Shown: piece by piece, positions 12,423-24,800 of the stretch
Layout: every line of letters begins with the position of its first letter
Numbering within the stretch: position 1 is the stretch's first letter
Assembly: GCF_041956535.1 (NCBI RefSeq)
Contig: NW_027192198.1
Coordinates: 760,811-824,810 of the forward strand
Direction of reading: 5' to 3'
From: Calcarisporiella thermophila CBS 279.70
Lineage: Eukaryota; Calcarisporiellomycota
Length of the DNA stretch: 64,000 bases
Made by a program: the position numbers and the translations under genes
The notes under the pieces: model-generated
Told to the model about the DNA's origin: nothing
The model's input: only the letters and a program-made list of their open reading frames with translations
Databases searched by the model: none

Positions 12423-13942
12423 TTAGTCAAAAAATATTAGAGGATCATCATCCTCCATCTCCATAAGATTCTCGAATAGTCTCATATGGCACGGAGAGGA
12501 TGGGTCAGAGAAATGTAGATACGGGTTCGCGAGTTTTGTTGAGATATGATGCCCACACAAATAGCAAAAATGGGTTTGGCACCTAGAACAGGTCATATGC
12601 TATTGGGGAAACCTATCTATCAGCAATTCTGCAAAAAGAAGGGGGCTCATTCTAAAGACAAAACTCACATTGCACCCATAACTCTTCTCGATATTCAAGC
12701 CACAGCTTGGGCATTGTGACGTGTTGTTGGATATCCAGTCTTCAGTCGCCTTTTGATTTTCTATATCTTCAACGAGTCGCAGCAGGTTGCTCCGTCCGTA
12801 GCGATATTCAAGTCTGCGTTTAGTCTCCTCGTTTCCACTCATATATTCCTGTACTATCTTGGTCGAGTTCGGCATCCTGCAATATTCGGATGTGCCATGC
12901 CAGACCCGTTGGCACATGCTATACGGGCATATCGTTAAAATGAAGTTTGAGTAATTGAGCAAAGGCAATAGAACTCACCGACAAAATGCAAACCCACATT
13001 TTGTGCAATAGCCCAATTTCTCTTGGTCAGTATCAGGAAAGACAGGTGCTTGGCACTCAATCCGTGGACAAAACGAAACAGTGGGATCCGCCTCCAAGCG
13101 CTGCTTATGCACTAGTCTAGTGTATCGATCTTCCATTTCAGCACCAACTATATCTCGCAGCTGGTCCGTCGCAATTTCTTTCTTATCTTCTTTGGGGCAG
13201 TCTGGACACTTCACAGATGTCACCATACCTTCTCGTATCAACATCGTAAAGTAGCCTTGAATACAGGTGCGACAGTAGACGTGGCCACAGGGTGCAAGGC
13301 GAACACAATCAATCCCTTTTTTAAAATCCATACAAATCCCGCAAGTGAATGTCTCATTCTCAAACACTGATTGGTGTGATATAAAGTTAAACGTTCGAAG
13401 AAGATCATAAAGAGTAGCTCCAGTATCCGCAATGGTAATCGAGGAACCAAGTCCAAGGAAGTCGAAAGTTCTATTTTGTATAAAATCCACCATGTCAAAC
13501 AACACCTACAGGTATAAAGAATGAGCTTTAGAAAATAACAGGGACCTAGGGAGCGGGTAAAAGTATATACCTCACTATGCTCTCCTTCCCAAGATTTCAT
13601 TAACCGTTTATACAAAAGTGCTAGCTGATCTTCGCTTAACCACACACATTCAAGCTTGATCTCCGGTGGCTTCTTAGAGGGGTATCCATGTGGCAACGAA
13701 AATCTCACCGTAACCGGAGGTAAGTAGCCAACCATGAGCTTTTCTTGGTCGGGAGACGGATCATTGGAATTAGTAAGGAACGTAATTGCGATCTCGGAAG
13801 GAAGTAGAACATCAACGGTGATTGTACCAGAGTAGCGCGGGAGTGTAGTGTTTTCTGAAGGAATTTTAACGACGGCAAATTGCTGTGGATATATACTCTG
13901 GAGTGCAAGGATTTCGTTGCTCTGTAATTCTTCTTCTTCCAT
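12423..13942 (-). CDS. RWD-RBR E3 ubiquitin ligase, RNF14/Itt1 type
   Basis: RING-between-RING ligase that passes ubiquitin through a cysteine thioester. Exons 13942-13571, 13505-12979, 12918-12669 and 12599-12423 sum to 1,326 bases (441 residues). An RWD domain fills residues 1-124 (NEILALQSIYP, HGYPSKKPP). RING1 is at about 175-215 (CGICMDFKK, APCGHVYCRTC). The IBR covers about 255-310 (FCPRIECQAPVF, GYCTKCGFAFCRMC). RING2 is at about 365-400 (CPSCGLNIEKSYGCNHMTC); the cysteine in GCNHM is the expected catalytic residue. Yeast Itt1 and human RNF14 have the same order and a length of about 460-475. RNF14 family members act in translation quality control and transcription. The frame closes at every junction. 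It shares a promoter region with the divergent gene starting at 14287. Confidence 0.94.
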
Positions 13943-14286
13943 ATTTTGAAGAGCAGAGGCAAACTGAATCTAATCTTCGAGGAAATTTTGCGTTTTCACA
14001 TCTAGTTCTGATTGGGCATTAATTTAATAGTAACTATAAACGCGTAAAAAAATAGGATAGCAGAATAAAAACCTAGTGGATACAACAAGCATTACACTCC
14101 AAAATCAAATTCTAATCGAAGCGAAAGCACCATAACGATTCTATCTTGTATACGACTTATTCACTTCCCAAGTTATTTTATCCTATTTATCACTTTTGCT
14201 AGCAAAATTCGCATTTAGAACGTTCTTACAAGACAGCAAATCAGATATATCACATTCCAAATAATGCTAAGAGGAAGGCAAGCAGA
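13943..14286. promoter_or_regulatory. Divergent intergenic promoter region
   Basis: 344 AT-rich bases between two divergent starts (13942 minus, 14287 plus). No TATA box or known site could be assigned with confidence. Confidence 0.5.
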
Positions 14287-15692
14287 ATGGGTCAGGACGT
14301 AAAGATTACTTCAGACGTTGTTGAGTCGGAATATAGTAGCACTTCTGGGGGGCATGTTAGTTGCGCATCTGAACGGGAAGAGAGTGTAGAAAAGCTTGAT
14401 ATACGCGTCGATGGCGAAAGCGAGGATGAGTGGGAAAATGGGCACTCTTCTCCACGTGTCTCCTCTCTTTTTTCATTGTGTGTACAAGCAATAATAGATA
14501 ATATTGGCCGCTTCGAATCATTTAGTGGTTTGCCATTTGACCCCTTCGGAATCGCAATAATGACCGCAACTCCTTCGCCTTGGAGCATGAAATATATCCG
14601 CCTTTTCTTTGCTTGGGAAGCAGAGTTGCGTAGTTCGTATCCTTGTATTTGGAGACGGTTAACGTGAATTTCTTTATTATAATTCCGTTGCTTTTCATCC
14701 CTAGTTAATACGAATTTATTATTAGTTGTATCGCCCTCCGCCAGCTCATCCTTTGTCCTCGGAGTATCCCTCGTTTAGCTATGGCCTCTGATATACTTCG
14801 CTGCCTCGATCTTGCTGAAACCAAACTCTCACCTGAATTAATCCAACTGATAAAAGGGCTATCGAGATTGGAGATATTAGGACTTGCCCATACAAACTTG
14901 ACAGATCAGCATATGAAGATTCTTGCTTCGCCATTTGCTCCTCCAGACCAAACTAACCTGCTGATGAATGAGAATAGTACAGGAGGAGAAGCGACGAAAG
15001 AAGTTGGATTAGCTTCACTAATATTCATCGATATTGAAAATACTGATATCTCTCACCAGTCAATTGATTCTCTCTCTCTTTTTCCTAACTTGTCGCTCAT
15101 GTATTTCGGGCGGACCACGTTAAACAAGCAGTTAGAAGTAGAAAATGAGGGTCCCATTCACTGGGCTAGACTCAGGGATAAAGGTTGGGACAACGCTTAT
15201 GAAGAACTATTTACGTTCATCAATGATCTACCAGATGGTATAAGATTGTGGGATCCTTCTCAGAAGCCTGCTTGGCATACGACCATCGCGGAAGCGGCCA
15301 CGCTTTATGCACGTATATGTTTCATGGATCCCACCATAGGAGAACTTCATCAATTCGTTGTGGGCTCTAATCCAATCTACCTAATGCCCAAGCATCTTAA
15401 TCTTTGTCTCAAATTTCTAATCCGTCCACCTTCCACTGACAAATCGGAGCGAGAGGGACAAACGTACGAAGTTAAGGAAGAGAGCACGAGACACCAGCCG
15501 CTAAACAGTGGAGACCAATGGAATCGTGGAGATACCATCGAGGGGGTACTGCGCTCTCTAGAACCAAGTGATACCGGCTATAGTACGACTGACGTCAACA
15601 GGCCGAGATCGAAAGGGGCCTTGAAACCTAAACCCAAAGCACGTAAGAAACTTTCTCTTTTTAAAGATGTTAAGAAGCAACGAACTTTGTAA
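14287..15692 (+). CDS. Leucine-rich protein of unknown function
   Basis: Not recognised. Exons 14287-14663 and 14726-15692 sum to 1,344 bases (447 residues). The junction restores a continuous leucine-rich run (IWRRLTCIALRQLILCPRSI). The N-terminal 60 residues are acidic and Ser-rich. Residues 60-95 are hydrophobic (SLFSLCVQAIIDNI, GLPFDPFGIAIM), possibly an F-box-like or LRR cap. Residues 125-240 carry irregular leucine-rich repeats (LRCLDLAET, LSRLEILGLAHTNLTD, IFIDIENTDISHQSI, LFPNLSLMYFG). The last 90 residues are polar, with a basic tail (KPKPKARKKLSLFKDVKK) resembling a nuclear localisation signal. A substrate-receptor role (F-box-LRR) is possible given the ubiquitin-rich surroundings, but no canonical F-box is visible. 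Confidence 0.75.
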
Positions 15693-15815
15693 ACCAACGT
15701 GCCTAGATTTGAATCTATGCTGTTTAATATGATTTTATTTTATATTTTCTTTAAAAGCACAAATGAAACAACACGACATTTAAGTTTGGAAAATGAAAAG
15801 CTAGCTTCTATTGCT

Positions 15816-18433
15816 TCAATCTACTTGAAGCTCAGGAATGTTCTCATAGAGGTGCAAGGATTCTGGGTTTCCGATAGCCCCCGTATTAAGCTTAGCAGCA
15901 GATTCCACTTGATTCGAAATAATCTTTTTGACTGCAACCTCAATCTTCTTTCCATTAATCGTATACTATCCGGCGCAAAATCAACACATTAGTATAATAA
16001 TACAGGGAGCCAATACGTGAGGGGAAAGGGAGGAGTAAAAGTACTTACGGGAATATCCGCAATTTGCAACACCTTTGCCGGTACATGTCGAGGGCTCAAA
16101 AGTTCACGGATTTTCTTTCGGATCTCAGCAACTAGGGTATTAAAGTCTCCAGCGAAATCCTGCTTCATCTTCAAAAATAATATAACTCTTTCGTCGTCCT
16201 TCCACTTTTGTCCAACCACAAGTGAATCCTCCACATGCTGTGCGAATGCATCCATGACATTGTAGATCTCAGCACTACCAAAACGAACTCCAGACGGGTT
16301 GAGGGTACCATCGCTTCGGCCAAGCATTACAACACCACGAGTGTTGGGATTAATCCAGATGAAGTCACCGTGATACCACACATGGGGGTAGACAGAGAAA
16401 TAGGCACTTAGGTACTTGGCGCGAGAGGCATCGTCCCAGAAATAGACAGGCATGCAAGGGAATGGGCGAGTGCAGACGAGGTCTGCAGACTGACCAAATA
16501 CAGGTTTATCTAAAGATCGATAAATCATTAATGACGTCCATTATTTTGGCAACATTGCAGAGTATTCGTAGAAGATCAGGAGTAAAATTACTTTCTCCAT
16601 CCCATGCTTCCACCTTCATTCCAAGGCAACGGCACTGAATTTCTCCCCGATATACCGGCAGCATGGTGTTGTGTCCCATGAAGAGTGAGCAGATGTCCGT
16701 GCCGCCTAGTAAACTCTCTTGTTAAAGGATGGGCTTTCATAATGATCAGCAATAGAATTACCAGTAATACTTCCGAGCACAAGATCCTTCTTAATGGATT
16801 GATATACATAATCAAAACTCTCCGGCTTTAGGGGAGAGCCGGTTGAATAAATACCACGGAATCTAGTCAATTTACAATGGCGGTCTATAGTAGGTTAAGA
16901 TATAAAAAAGAAAAATATGAAAAATTGACCTCAATTATAATCTTAGTGAATTGAATGGCTTTTATATTTACTTGGATGATAATCTGCTTCCTGCAAAGAT
17001 TGAATATACTTCGCTGATGTTCCAAAGAGAGTTACATCTAACTCGTCTATCAAATCCCACAGTGCACCAGCATTGGGCTTGAAGGGACTCCCATCAAAGA
17101 GCACTAGCGTGGCTCCCACGGCAAGTCCAGAGACCAACCAGTTCCACATCATCCACCCAGTCGTTGTGTATTGAAAGAATACATCGTCTGGCCCCATGTC
17201 ACCATGGATTTGATGCTCTTTCTTATGCTGCAAGAGCATACCACCAGCGGAGTGAACGAGACATTTGGGTTTTCCGGTGGTACCCGAGGAGAAGAGAATG
17301 TAGAGAGGGTGAGAGAAAGGTAGCTGCTCAAATGTGAGCGGGTCATCATCTCCCTTGTTCAAGAAATCATCCCAGGTTACGCTAGAAAAGAGAATAATTA
17401 TAGCGGATATAATTAAAGAACCACAGGACACTATAACTTACGCATTGCGTATTTCCGAGACATCACATGGCTTTTCCTCAATGAATGGAATTACAACCAC
17501 TTTCTCTAGCTCGGGGAGACCCTCCACAACAGCCTTCAACTTGGCCAAATGGTCATGGAAACGCCCATTGTATGCCACAGCATTTACTGAAAAGAGAATT
17601 TTTGGGTTGATTTGCGAGAAGCGCTCCAGCACACCCTATTGTGATAAGAATAAAACACAATGAGAAGAGACATTTCAGTATGCCCAATGAAAACCATAAC
17701 TTACCACAGTGCCAAAATCAGGAGAAGTTGAACTTATCATAAAATAGAACGCGATTAAACAAAAAATATTAGGCACACCAACAGGGAAAACTTATGAGAA
17801 ACGAGAATGGGCCTCAATATTACCTCCAAATGGCACCAATACTAGCAGCTGCCAACATTGCAACTATCGCTTCCACACAGTTGGCAATATATCCAGCAAT
17901 ACGGTCTCCCCTCTGCACACCTGCAGCCTTCATGGCATTCGCGGTCCTTCTAACCAATTCGTTGAGCTCAGCATAACTTACGCGTGAATGCTTGCGAAGT
18001 TCACCGCACTGAATTAATGCCGTGCGATCTGCCTCTTTACACCAGAGGAGATTTTCTGCAAAATTCAGGCGTGCACCCGTGAACCATTCCGGGAGAGAAT
18101 CCATAGGGGCAGATTCATCGATGACCTTAGAATAAGGTACCGAATACTTAATCCCGGTGAATGTCCAGACTTCGGACCAAAAGGCGCTGAGATTGGAGAC
18201 AGACCAGTCAAAAAGTTGGTTGTAATTTTCTATAAAATAGGTCGAGAAAAAAAAAGGGAGGGGGTCAACACAATTCTTGCTGTCGAAGTCCCTCATTTCA
18301 AAATACCTAAATGGAGGTTGTGTTTTTCATTCACGCGATCCATGAACCGCCGCATATTAGTGGCATCAGGGCTACTTGGTTCCCACAGCTTGGGGGGATT
18401 AAGCGGGATGCCTTGGCTAAGTTCCTCTGCCAT
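15816..18433 (-). CDS. Acetoacetyl-CoA synthetase
   Basis: Activates acetoacetate with ATP and CoA in the cytosol, feeding sterol and lipid synthesis or ketone use. Exons 18433-18307, 18229-17824, 17732-17705, 17635-17442, 17381-16972, 16884-16762, 16705-16592, 16509-16049 and 15965-15816 sum to 2,013 bases (670 residues), typical for the family. Seen are the N-terminal ACAS cap ([17 protein letters not shown]), the AMP-binding P-loop [40 protein letters not shown], and the adenylate motif [25 protein letters not shown]. The C-terminal [16 protein letters not shown] holds the conserved adenylation lysine. One exon is only 28 bases. The ATG at 18433 begins MAEELSQG. It is distinguished from acetyl-CoA synthetase by the [11 protein letters not shown] and [12 protein letters not shown] blocks. 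Confidence 0.95.
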
Positions 18434-18849
18434 CTTGAAAATTGTGTTGTATTTTGAGGTTTCGGTCTATTATGATTGAAGTGAGCAAGGTTTGGTGAGG
18501 ACTCAAAATTAGTAAATATAGCTTGTTCGACCGTGAGAATAATGTCGGAACTTCAATTTACCCCCACACGCAATATTATTATTCATAAGACACCTTCTCT
18601 ATTCAGCTCATAAAAAAAAGAAAATAATAGAAGTAACAGCTTGATAGGAGTATAAAAGAACAAGGAAAGAGAAAACAAATAAATTCAAAAATAGAGGAAA
18701 ATACACAAAGCAATATATAAAAAAAACTGCATCAAAAAAACAAAAATGTTCACAACGACTATTAACAAGATCAACTCAAAATTGAACAGAAAACATGATA
18801 AAAAATAACTAGATTTAGCTCAAAAGAATAAAGAGACAAATAGTGTATA
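18434..18849. other. Intergenic
   Basis: AT-rich spacer with A-rich tracts near 18600-18780. No gene seen. Confidence 0.45.
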
Positions 18850-20100
18850 CTAAGGAAGCGAACCACAGCATAGCATTGCTAGAGCTGCAATAGCCTCCTT
18901 TTCGTTCTTACCGTAGGAAGGCGGATGAGCCTCAGGTAGCCAAGGCCCTGCCTGATACGGCAATGGGCTATGGGGAGGACTATGCGGGGAAGACGAGAGT
19001 CCAGGCGAAGTCTTGCTCGAGAATTCTTCATCCGTGTCCGGTGCCTGTTTCGTAGAGCGATACGCAGAGAGAGGTGGTGTTCGCAAAGCGAAACTCTCGC
19101 CCAGCACCGGCAATGATCCAGAAACACCACTTTGTCGAGGAATTGGACGGCACAAGTAGGGAGGGCCTGCGATCGAATGCCGACGGAACTTGGCAGCTAC
19201 GAGCTGTGGGCCTAGTTCGCGCCAATTCTCTTCCTCCGTTGCAGAAGAAGAGTCGCTCCAATTGTTTTCGTCCTCATCCTCCTCCAAATCCTCGTCCACG
19301 ACCACCCCCCTTGCTCCCCTAATTCCTCCGCCATTCAAAAGGGCCGTATCCGATTGTCGTCTGCCACTTCCGGTGATAGTAAGTCCCCACCGACCCCTGC
19401 CCATCCGCTGGAAATAGGAGCTAGTGCGTAGGACCGTGGCTACATCCTGTTCCCAGTCGGGTGGCGCCGTACGATAAATCGGATAATTCTCCTGAATCCA
19501 GCTGATAACCTCACGCATCGTTTTCTGTTTCTGTACTGTCTGGAACATATTGACTAGTAACACAGTCCATGCGCTGGAAGGCATTCTGTAGCTCAGGTCT
19601 CCCTTTACCGCTCCTCCTGTATCGTCATCGACAATCATTTCTACGTCATTATCTCCCGCATTTGACGCATCAACCCCGTCGCCATTCCCATCATCGTCCA
19701 CTATTTCGACCTCTTCATCGTCTTCTTCAGGCTCTACATCTTCTTCCAAATGAAAGAGTGTCTGCTCCTCCTCCTCCTCCTCATACATGGGCTTAGGCAC
19801 ATAAGTCCAGGCAGCCCGGCCCACACTCAAGAAGCATGAGTTATTGCGAAGCACTTGGCGCAGTGCTGAGCGAAGAAGATCAGGGCGCTCTCGCAAGTGG
19901 GGATGCGTGGTGAGGACGTATCGGAGAAGCTCACTCTCCTTGTGCACTGTATGATGAGGGTCACGAGTGAAAGCCTGTGTTAGTATGACGAACAGATTCT
20001 CATGAATGCTAGGTTGATGGCCAGTGGGAGAAGGATTGCGACGGATTGGTCTTGGCTTGAGAGCGGGGGGTTTTAAAAGACGAACTTTGGAAACAGTCAT
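18850..20100 (-). CDS. Protein with two winged-helix (forkhead-like) segments, probable DNA-binding factor
   Basis: Single-exon gene of 416 residues. Residues 30-100 (NLFVILTQAF, LLRYVLTTHPHLR, LRQVLRNNSCFLSVGR, AAWTYV) and residues 178-245 (AWTVLLVNMFQTVQ, MREVISWIQENYPIYRTAP, WEQDVATVLRTSSYFQRMGR, GRWGL) each follow the helix-helix-strand-wing layout of a forkhead or winged-helix domain. The second is the better match: the pattern of WI-EN-P-YR, a Trp, then a hydrophobic recognition helix ending in F and a wing with GxGxW. An acidic spacer (about 105-165) separates them. The C-terminal third is Ser/Pro-rich and disordered. It lacks the canonical forkhead recognition sequence NSIRHNLSLN, so this is a divergent member, and the call is structural inference. 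Confidence 0.6.
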   Translation of the reverse strand: MTVSKVRLLKPPALKPRPIRRNPSPTGHQPSIHENLFVILTQAFTRDPHHTVHKESELLRYVLTTHPHLRERPDLLRSALRQVLRNNSCFLSVGRAAWTYVPKPMYEEEEEEQTLFHLEEDVEPEEDDEEVEIVDDDGNGDGVDASNAGDNDVEMIVDDDTGGAVKGDLSYRMPSSAWTVLLVNMFQTVQKQKTMREVISWIQENYPIYRTAPPDWEQDVATVLRTSSYFQRMGRGRWGLTITGSGRRQSDTALLNGGGIRGARGVVVDEDLEEDEDENNWSDSSSATEEENWRELGPQLVAAKFRRHSIAGPPYLCRPIPRQSGVSGSLPVLGESFALRTPPLSAYRSTKQAPDTDEEFSSKTSPGLSSSPHSPPHSPLPYQAGPWLPEAHPPSYGKNEKEAIAALAMLCCGSLP

Positions 20101-21814
20101 CGGAGGGGCAAAAATAGGAAGGCGGTTAGTTCTTAAAGAATAGAGTAATGCTGAAGAAAGGAAAAGGGTAGATAATTTAAGTTAGAGAGCAATAAGAGAG
20201 AGAATAGAATAAATAACAAATAGAAAAATGTAGAAAAAGAGTTCCTGGCTTGTGAGAAGAAAAAAGAGATTTTTGAGACCGGCAAGCGAAACTCTTGAGA
20301 ACGTGGTTGAGGCAGTGAGAGAGGAGCAAAGAGGTTTATCACGAGGTGCCCGAATGCCTCAAGTTCCACGAAGCCCACTTGATGCAAAATTACAAATATC
20401 CCACGAGTATCCCCCTAGTTTTTTTGCGGATGAGTAATTAAGGAAAATCTTTTGCTATAATGACCTATGATGCCATAATTCATGGTTGGAGAGGATTACG
20501 CCACCACTAACCTGGTGTTTTACTCCAGTGGATGCGATAGAATCCTCTGGGCATCTTCTCGTGGGCATTTTCTACCAAAACAACCATGGGGACGATATAA
20601 CCCCCTCAATTGGCCTACGCCCAAGCAAATTCTTGGCAGCGCACTGGTCTATTTGAGATTTTGGTTGCATTCATTCTCTAACACTTTAGAGGATTTGGCA
20701 AAAATTCACATCAATCTTGTTTTTAACTTTGAAAGAATCAAGCAGTCATCGCACAATAATAGAAGAGTTTAAAGCGTTTAGCAGATTCATTCTCCTTTTA
20801 AAATTTCAATCATCGGCACTGGATTTCGGTATAACTATGTTGCAAATTCTATTCGCATCGGGAGAATATAATGCATTACAATGATGATGAGTAAAACATC
20901 TTGTACTATCTTGAAACTCTTTGGATGAAACTAGTTAGCATAACCCCAGTAACCACGATCGAACAAAGTTGAATGCTCCAAATTTCCCAACACTAACTTT
21001 ATACTTTTGGAATGTTTCGCGCTTTGCATCCTCTCTTTCACATAAGAAATATAGCCTTCTTTTGCTATGACTTTTTCAGTCGGGGATTATCATTGGACAA
21101 TCCTAGCCCTTTTTTTATCGATTATATGAAATAACCATTTATACTCTGGAATATTCTCTACCCATAACTAGGTCCATATCGTCCTTGAATGGCGTGATAT
21201 TGACGTCTTGAGATAAAGTATCCCCAGTTGAAGTCTGGCGAAATTCGATTGAGATGGCCTTTTTTTAGAAAAAGATATCCATGACCAATTTTTGTCGGGA
21301 ACACAAGATTTGAAGGACAGGGGACCACTTGAGAGGCAACTCGGGCAATAAGTCGCTGACATCATGTTCGGGCGTCTCATTTGATATCTGAACAATGGTC
21401 CATTTACTAATCGATAGCTTCTTCGTTTTTATTCTGAAGTTTTAAAGTCAAATTCGTAGTTTGTCCGATTCGATTTTGGGCGGTACACATTCGGATCATA
21501 GCCAAAATGGTGCACAAATACTTTGAGTGAATATACCGTGTCATTCTAACTACTATGTTATAGTTTGAGAAAGTTAAAAAAGTGAAATGGATAAAAAAAA
21601 GTTTAGGAAAAATAATAATAAACAATAAGAAGATAGAAGATAACTCATTTTTTAAGGCCCGAATTCCCAGCGAAAGATTTCAAATAAACAAAGAAATAAA
21701 GAAGGAAGAATAAGAGAGAATAAATGATCAGAAATGCAATTTATCTCGTCAACGAGAATAAAGAAGAGTATATATAATCCGGAAATTATGATTGAAAGAA
21801 GAGAGGGGGATTGC
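20101..21814. other. 1.7 kb gene-poor interval with possible gene relic
   Basis: No intact gene is visible on either strand. Plus-strand 20482-20772 (96 codons, with a start) has no known family. On the minus strand, 21307-21330 encodes KWSPVLQI, like the post-catalytic motif of E2 enzymes, but it stands alone in a short stop-bounded frame. No HECT-domain coding is present here, which matters for the neighbouring TOM1-like gene. Confidence 0.45.
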
Positions 21815-24800
21815 TTAGTACTCCTCTTCCTCGCCCTCCGTTCCCGTCCACATCTCTTCTTCTTCATCCTCGTCCCCATCCCAATCCACTACCGCGTCGT
21901 CCAACTCCTCATCCGAGAGTGCATGATGATGGTGGTGATGGTGGTGATGGTGATGGAAAGGCGCAATCACAATATCCATCTCGGCTCCCTCGTCACCCGT
22001 ACCCTCCTCCTCGCTGACGTCGCTCATATCGCTGTCGGGAGTTCCCTCTGTGTATTCTTCGTAGATCTCCTCATCCTCGCTGGTGTCTTCCTCCCCTTCT
22101 TCGGCCGACTCGATTCCTCCACCTGCAATCATTCCAAGGGACGAATTCCGGTATAAATCGGGTGCCTCTTCGCCCTCCTCCTCCTCTTCCTCAACTTCTT
22201 CTTCATCCTCAGTATTTTCATAGAACTCCTCCTCATCGTCCTCATCCTCATCCTCCTCGTCTGCAAGGATAGCACGTCTCCTTCGTCTTCTCCTCGCCTT
22301 ACCCTCATCAGATCTACTCATCTTAATGGCTATACGTGTGAGCTGCTCTAGTGGTCTCAAAATCGTGCTGATCACGTTTTTGGCTGCAGGGTAATTGAAA
22401 TCCACCTCACCAAGCGCGCTGGTCAGCAGACCCACAAAGTTCTTCTCAAGCATGAGCTTTGCGGCCGAGCTGGGGGCGTCGGCAGGCTTACCTGCGGACG
22501 ATTGGGGAGGGGGGCGCGTCGTAAGTATACGGTAACACACGTCGGATAGGGCCATCAATTTTCCGTATTTGATTTCCATCAAGCTAGGTGCGTGCATGGT
22601 GTCCTTGAGGGAGCGTGCAATCCCGTCAAGCACGAAACGACGTACATGCTGCAACTCCGAAGGTGGCACCTCTCCTGGGCGCAGTTCTTTCGACTTCGTA
22701 TTCTCATCGGATTCCAGATCGGGCCCGTCGCTGCACAATGCCACCAATGTGTTTGTAGCCCAATTCGAGGGTGTATAGCGGTTTCGCCGTGGCTCGTCTG
22801 ACAAGTCCACTCCTTCATACGGGAGAAGATCATTGAGCAGATAATTTAGGAAGACAGTACGCGGTTTCCACGTAGAAGTGTCCTCGCCCCGCCGACTAAA
22901 GTTCATCAAATTGATCTTACACACGGGATAGGATGAAAGTAGTTCGGTGAGGCATTGGAGCAAGAAGCAAGTATACATGAATTGCCCCTCCCGAGCTTTG
23001 GACGCAGCATCTGCTCCCTTGTCATCCTTTTCGTCAGGTTTTGAACCGGCTGCCCCCGTTTCTCCTACGGCAGGGACGGAGGCCGATGACTCGGCCATTG
23101 CCGTGTCTTGAAGTGAGGTGCTTGGCTTCGAAGGCGTGGCAAATATCGAATCGCTGCTCGGAGGTGCTGCATCTTTCTTCTTTGCACGGTGGTTGAGAAG
23201 CTCATCAATGAGGAAATTGATCACGACCGCAGAGATCCCCTCTTGTGGCTTGGGTGTCTCGAAAGGCTGCGGTTGCAAAAACATGGAGGTCTCAGGTGCG
23301 ACAGTCGCTTCGGCCTTTGACGAAGACTCGCCTTCCTCCTTATCTTTTTTGTCTTGCTCTTCGGCTTCCATCGACTCTCCCTCAAGCGGTTTCTCCTCGC
23401 CTTTTTCCTCCTCGAGGCTTGCGTCATCCGCCCACCGCGAATTGCTCTTCAACGTGATCTGCTGGCTTCGCATCATCATATCGTTGGCCGGTAGTTTGCA
23501 CAGGTCTCGTGTGACGCGTAGGAAAGTCTCAGGGTCACGTAGTGCAATGTGGCTATTATTGCGTAAGAAAGTGGTGACATCGACCACACGAGGACGCGGA
23601 GGAGCGAACCAGGTATTCACTTCGCGTTCCATTGTGTTCTGTAGCACCTGGGGGTCATCGACTGCATGCCGTAGAATGAGAATAATGAACGGCTCCTGCC
23701 CCACAAATCCTTCAGCGCCTGATCGAGGCAAAGAAAACAGTAGTGGAAGTCCGCCTGATTGAACAAATTCTGCGGCAAAACGGTGCTGCCGGGTCAGTCG
23801 CACGAGCACTCGGAGCAGAGCAAGCATAAAATCTTTAGGCGGTTGCGGTAGTCGTAGAAGCTCAATGCAATGCTTTAGTAGCTTCAATCTGACCTCATCC
23901 GAGACCTTTGCGCGTGCCTCACGCTCCCGCTCCTCCGGTTTTTCGACCCGTTTGATATCTGCATCCTCGGTGTGCTCAACTTCAATGGCACGTGGCTCAT
24001 CTGCCATCGACAAAAATACTTCAACAACGAGAAGTAATGGCGTGATCCATTCAGCAACCGCATCACCGCCTGTCGCAAACTGCAATTCTATTAGGTCGAT
24101 AAGTGGCGGGAGAAGATTTTCCTTAACGGTGAGGACCTCCTCTTGGAATTTGCTGCCATTAAGGATCAGCGCGAGTAATCGGAATCGCGAATGGAGTTTG
24201 TGCTGCAATTTCTTCCACTGTTCTTCGTCTATTGATCTATCCCTCGGCTCAACTACGTCTGAAATTAAGAGCTTGATTGTGGGTATCGTATTATCTTTGC
24301 ACAGAATGGTGAAGAGATCCGTGATTTCAAAAATCGCCTGCTCAGACACATCCAGAAGCTCAAGTGCACGGCTACCAATCTCTTGCTTGACTGCTTCCCG
24401 CATCTCGTGATAGCTCTTCTCGATCTCCTTCGCTTTACCCTTGTCTTTTTCAGGTGCAGGCGCCTTCGCGTCAGATTCAGATGGCTGATTTGAAGAGGGA
24501 GTGCCCATGGAGAGCTCTAAAGCTTCACGCAGGAATCTGGCTTCTTCATTGTCACTTGAATCGGTGAGCTCCGTCATCGGTGCATCACCCCCAATCTCCA
24601 CTGGCATGCTAGAAGACTCCGGGTTCCGTTCACTAGATGGTCCTCCAGCCGAAGCTTCCGCATTCTCCGGATCATCCTCGGCATGATCTTCGGTTTCTCC
24701 GCCTTCGTTGTCCCTACCGTTTGTATCTTGCTCTCCTTCTCCGCCTCCCTCCCCAGTAGTAGCTCTATTGCCGGGTGTATCTGAGTTGGTATTTCGGCGC

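Noticed and set aside
22200-22270. Acidic codon repeats as possible microsatellite expansion
   Set aside because: They form a coherent acidic domain that TOM1/HUWE1 proteins normally have.
23118-24410. Plus-strand frames of 181-214 codons
   Set aside because: Antisense of the large TOM1-like exon; no family.
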